Below are positions 62,179 to 64,000 of a stretch of 64,000 nt of DNA, piece after piece. This DNA is from SZUA-430 sp964638635 (GTDB lineage Bacteria; Pseudomonadota; Alphaproteobacteria; Micropepsales; Micropepsaceae), in assembly GCA_964638635.1 (NCBI GenBank), contig CAZXAQ010000010.1:1-64000 (forward strand), written 5' to 3'. The notes below the pieces were generated by a model that saw only the letters and a list, made by a program, of their open reading frames with translations, was not told the origin of the DNA and did no database searches. The stretch's first letter is position 1, and the number at the start of each line of letters is the position of its first letter. A program made the translations under genes and the position numbers.

Positions 62179-63120
62179 ATGATCCGCAGAACCGTTCTTT
62201 CCGCCGCGGCAACGTGCCTTGCCGCGGTCGCCGCGCTACTCTTCGTCTTCGCACCGGTCACCGCGCGCGAAACCGCCGCGACGCCCGCACTCTGGAAGAT
62301 CGACGGCCCCGCGGGCGACATCTATCTGTTCGGTTCGATCCATATTCTGCCCAAAGGCACGGACTGGCGCCGCCCCGAACTCGAAGCTGCATTGCAGCAG
62401 GCTCAGCGCCTCGTCTTCGAAGTCAACCTGGACGAAGCCATGAACCCGGCCTCGACGATAGGCTTGGTCACCCAACTCGGCCTTCTGCCGCCCGACAAAA
62501 GTCTGCGCAAAATGCTGGCGCCCGAGTATCGCAAGAAGCTGGACGAGGTTGCGGGATCGTTGGGCTTGCCGCCCACCGGGCTCGACCGCATGCGCCCCTG
62601 GCTCGCCGCCATCACGCTCACCTCGCTGAGCCTCATCAAACAAGCCGCGAAGGACGGCAAGCCCGTCAGCCCCGACGCCATGACGAACGAGTTGGCTGGC
62701 GTCGACATGCAGCTGTGGAAGTGGGGCAAGAGCGCGAACAAGGAACGCGCCGCTCTCGAAACCACCGAAGACCAACTGCGCATCTTCGCGGACCTGCCGG
62801 AGAATCAACAAGTCCAGCTCCTGATCTCGACGCTGCAAGACATCGGCAAACCGCAAGAGGTGGTCGACTCGATCCTCCGTGCTTGGAAGAAAGGCGACGT
62901 AACCGCCCTCGACCGCGGCCTGCATAGCGAGATGGATTCGTTCCCCGCGCTCCGCAAAGCCGTCTTCTACGACCGCCACGTCAAATGGCTGCCGCAGATC
63001 GAACGGATGATCGCCGACGGCAAGACCCACGTGATCATCGTCGGCGCCGGCCACCTCGTCGGCAAGGACAGCGTCATCGACATGTTGCGCGCCAAGGGCG
63101 TTAGGGTCGAAGGACCCTAG
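62179..63120 (+). CDS. TraB/GumN family exported protein
   Basis: A 313-residue protein with a signal peptide (residues 1-29, ending VTA). IYLFGSIHILPKG carries the GxxH motif, VFEVNLDEA follows, and the C-terminal VIIVGAGHLVGKDSVIDMLRAKG has GxGH and DSV, all typical of TraB/GumN proteins, an erythromycin-esterase-like fold of unknown periplasmic function. It is divergent from prfC. Confidence 0.88.
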   Translation: MIRRTVLSAAATCLAAVAALLFVFAPVTARETAATPALWKIDGPAGDIYLFGSIHILPKGTDWRRPELEAALQQAQRLVFEVNLDEAMNPASTIGLVTQLGLLPPDKSLRKMLAPEYRKKLDEVAGSLGLPPTGLDRMRPWLAAITLTSLSLIKQAAKDGKPVSPDAMTNELAGVDMQLWKWGKSANKERAALETTEDQLRIFADLPENQQVQLLISTLQDIGKPQEVVDSILRAWKKGDVTALDRGLHSEMDSFPALRKAVFYDRHVKWLPQIERMIADGKTHVIIVGAGHLVGKDSVIDMLRAKGVRVEGP

Positions 63121-63193
63121 AGGTTCGGCAGCAGATTCCGGATGGTATGCATCCCCGGGCGGTCGTAGACCTCTCATTGTGAGAGGAAAGACC

Positions 63194-64000
63194 ATGACCG
63201 ACCGCGACTACATCCTTGGCACCCACGATGCCGAAATCGCGCGCCTGAAACTGCAGCACAGCGTCTGGCGCCCGCGCATGCTTGACGCGTGGCGCCGCGC
63301 CGGCATCACGCAGGGCCAAACCGTCATCGACATCGGCAGCGGTCCGGGCTACGCCGCATTGGAACTTGCAGAGATCGTTGGACCAAACGGCACCGTGATC
63401 GCCGCGGAGCGTTCCGGACGTTTCATCGACACCCTGCGGGCAAACGCGGCAGCACGCGGACTCGCCAACATCAAAACCGTCGAAGCCGACATCACCGAAC
63501 AGCCGCTCGGCGAACGCATCGCTGACGCAACGTGGTGCCGCTGGGTCTTTTCCTGGCTGACCAAGCCCGAGCGCGCGGTCGCCAACATCGCCGCGGCATT
63601 GAAACCAGGCGGCGTTGCGATCTTTCACGAGTATCTCAACTACGCCGGCTGGCAACTCGCGCCCCACGCGCCGGCCTTCGCCCGCTTCGTCGCAGCCATC
63701 ATTGAAAGCGTGCACCGGACCGGCGCGCAGATGGATGCGGCACTGACACTGCCAAGCCTGCTGGAGCAAACCGGCTTCGAGATCGTCACGCTGACGCCGA
63801 TTGTTGATGTCGTCACGCCCTCAAACTACGTCTGGCAGTGGCCCGCCGCCTTTATCCGGGGCTACCACGACAAGCTGGTTGCGCAAGGCCTCATCGCCCA
63901 AGAACAGGCCGCCGAGGTCCTAGCGTTGCTCGCCCAAGCCGAACGTAGCGGCACCACGCGCATGATTACGCCGACAGTGCTTGAGATCATCGCCCGCCGC
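63194..64000 (+). CDS. SAM-dependent methyltransferase (partial, cut at the right edge)
   Basis: 269 codons are open to the end of the window, with no stop. The Rossmann loop DIGSGPGYAALELAEIVG binds S-adenosylmethionine; AAERSGRFID is the acidic ribose site region and RWVFSWLTKPERAVANIAAALKPGG the following strands, as in class I methyltransferases of the UbiE/arsenite group. GAGAGGAAAG lies just before the ATG. The substrate is unknown. Confidence 0.85.
   Translation, partial: MTDRDYILGTHDAEIARLKLQHSVWRPRMLDAWRRAGITQGQTVIDIGSGPGYAALELAEIVGPNGTVIAAERSGRFIDTLRANAAARGLANIKTVEADITEQPLGERIADATWCRWVFSWLTKPERAVANIAAALKPGGVAIFHEYLNYAGWQLAPHAPAFARFVAAIIESVHRTGAQMDAALTLPSLLEQTGFEIVTLTPIVDVVTPSNYVWQWPAAFIRGYHDKLVAQGLIAQEQAAEVLALLAQAERSGTTRMITPTVLEIIARR

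Overview
The window is GC-rich, almost fully coding DNA from what looks like an alphaproteobacterial chromosome. The pointers are: the sulfite-reductase operon flanked by DUF2849 and DUF934 proteins, a DUF2336 protein, an Rsm22-type methyltransferase, a PleC/DivJ-style histidine kinase, the paired DUF1214/DUF1254 membrane proteins, a Ku/LigD end-joining pair, and dispersed palindromic repeats with arms of the GTCATGGCCGGGC type. No rRNA, tRNA, CRISPR array, transposase or prophage was found. The order is probably Hyphomicrobiales or a relative; no marker here fixes the genus.

Layout. 1-8 kb: an upstream terminator, an Old Yellow Enzyme, Ku and LigD, two tandem paralogous small membrane proteins that share an upstream motif, glutaryl-CoA dehydrogenase and a HigB/HigA-like toxin-antitoxin pair. 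8-13 kb: membrane proteins, an outer-membrane barrel, a lipoprotein, a duplicated diheme cytochrome c facing a monoheme cytochrome c, and the abasic-site protein YedK. 13-19 kb: a three-gene set (590-aa helical protein, ClpB-derived AAA+ ATPase with a degenerate first ATPase domain, single-pass membrane protein), my best candidate for an undescribed system, followed by an M23 peptidase. 19-24 kb: a sulfotransferase-like/coiled-coil fusion, a Tat-exported alkaline-phosphatase-superfamily protein with a membrane partner, and small membrane proteins. 24-29 kb: M48 protease and LemA, then two short-chain dehydrogenases and a ferritin-like protein behind a TetR regulator with a recognisable promoter and operator. 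29-36 kb: TPR, DUF2336, Rsm22, HIT, SH3 and CoA-transferase genes, a conserved helical protein of unknown role, and a FecR-domain protein. 36-40 kb: a small HTH protein and an OmpR-type two-component system bracketed by two PepSY-like secreted proteins. 40-48 kb: two acyl-CoA dehydrogenases, two overlapping micro-membrane-proteins, a GH42 beta-galactosidase, PBP1A and a DUF1214/DUF1254 pair. 48-51 kb: a three-part ABC importer interrupted and followed by palindromic repeats. 51-55 kb: a 550-bp repeat-rich control region and the sulfite-reductase operon, then a histidine kinase. 55-64 kb: ornithine/diaminopimelate-type decarboxylase, a second copy of the unknown helical protein, SDR, barrel protein, RF3, TraB/GumN protein and a methyltransferase cut by the window edge.

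Two architectural themes stand out. Convergent genes are packed tail to tail: six pairs share the same CTAG or CTAA tetranucleotide as stop codons on both strands, and only two of fifteen convergent junctions carry a clear hairpin. Five copies of a palindromic element of 111-205 bp sit only between genes, several of them inside apparent operons.
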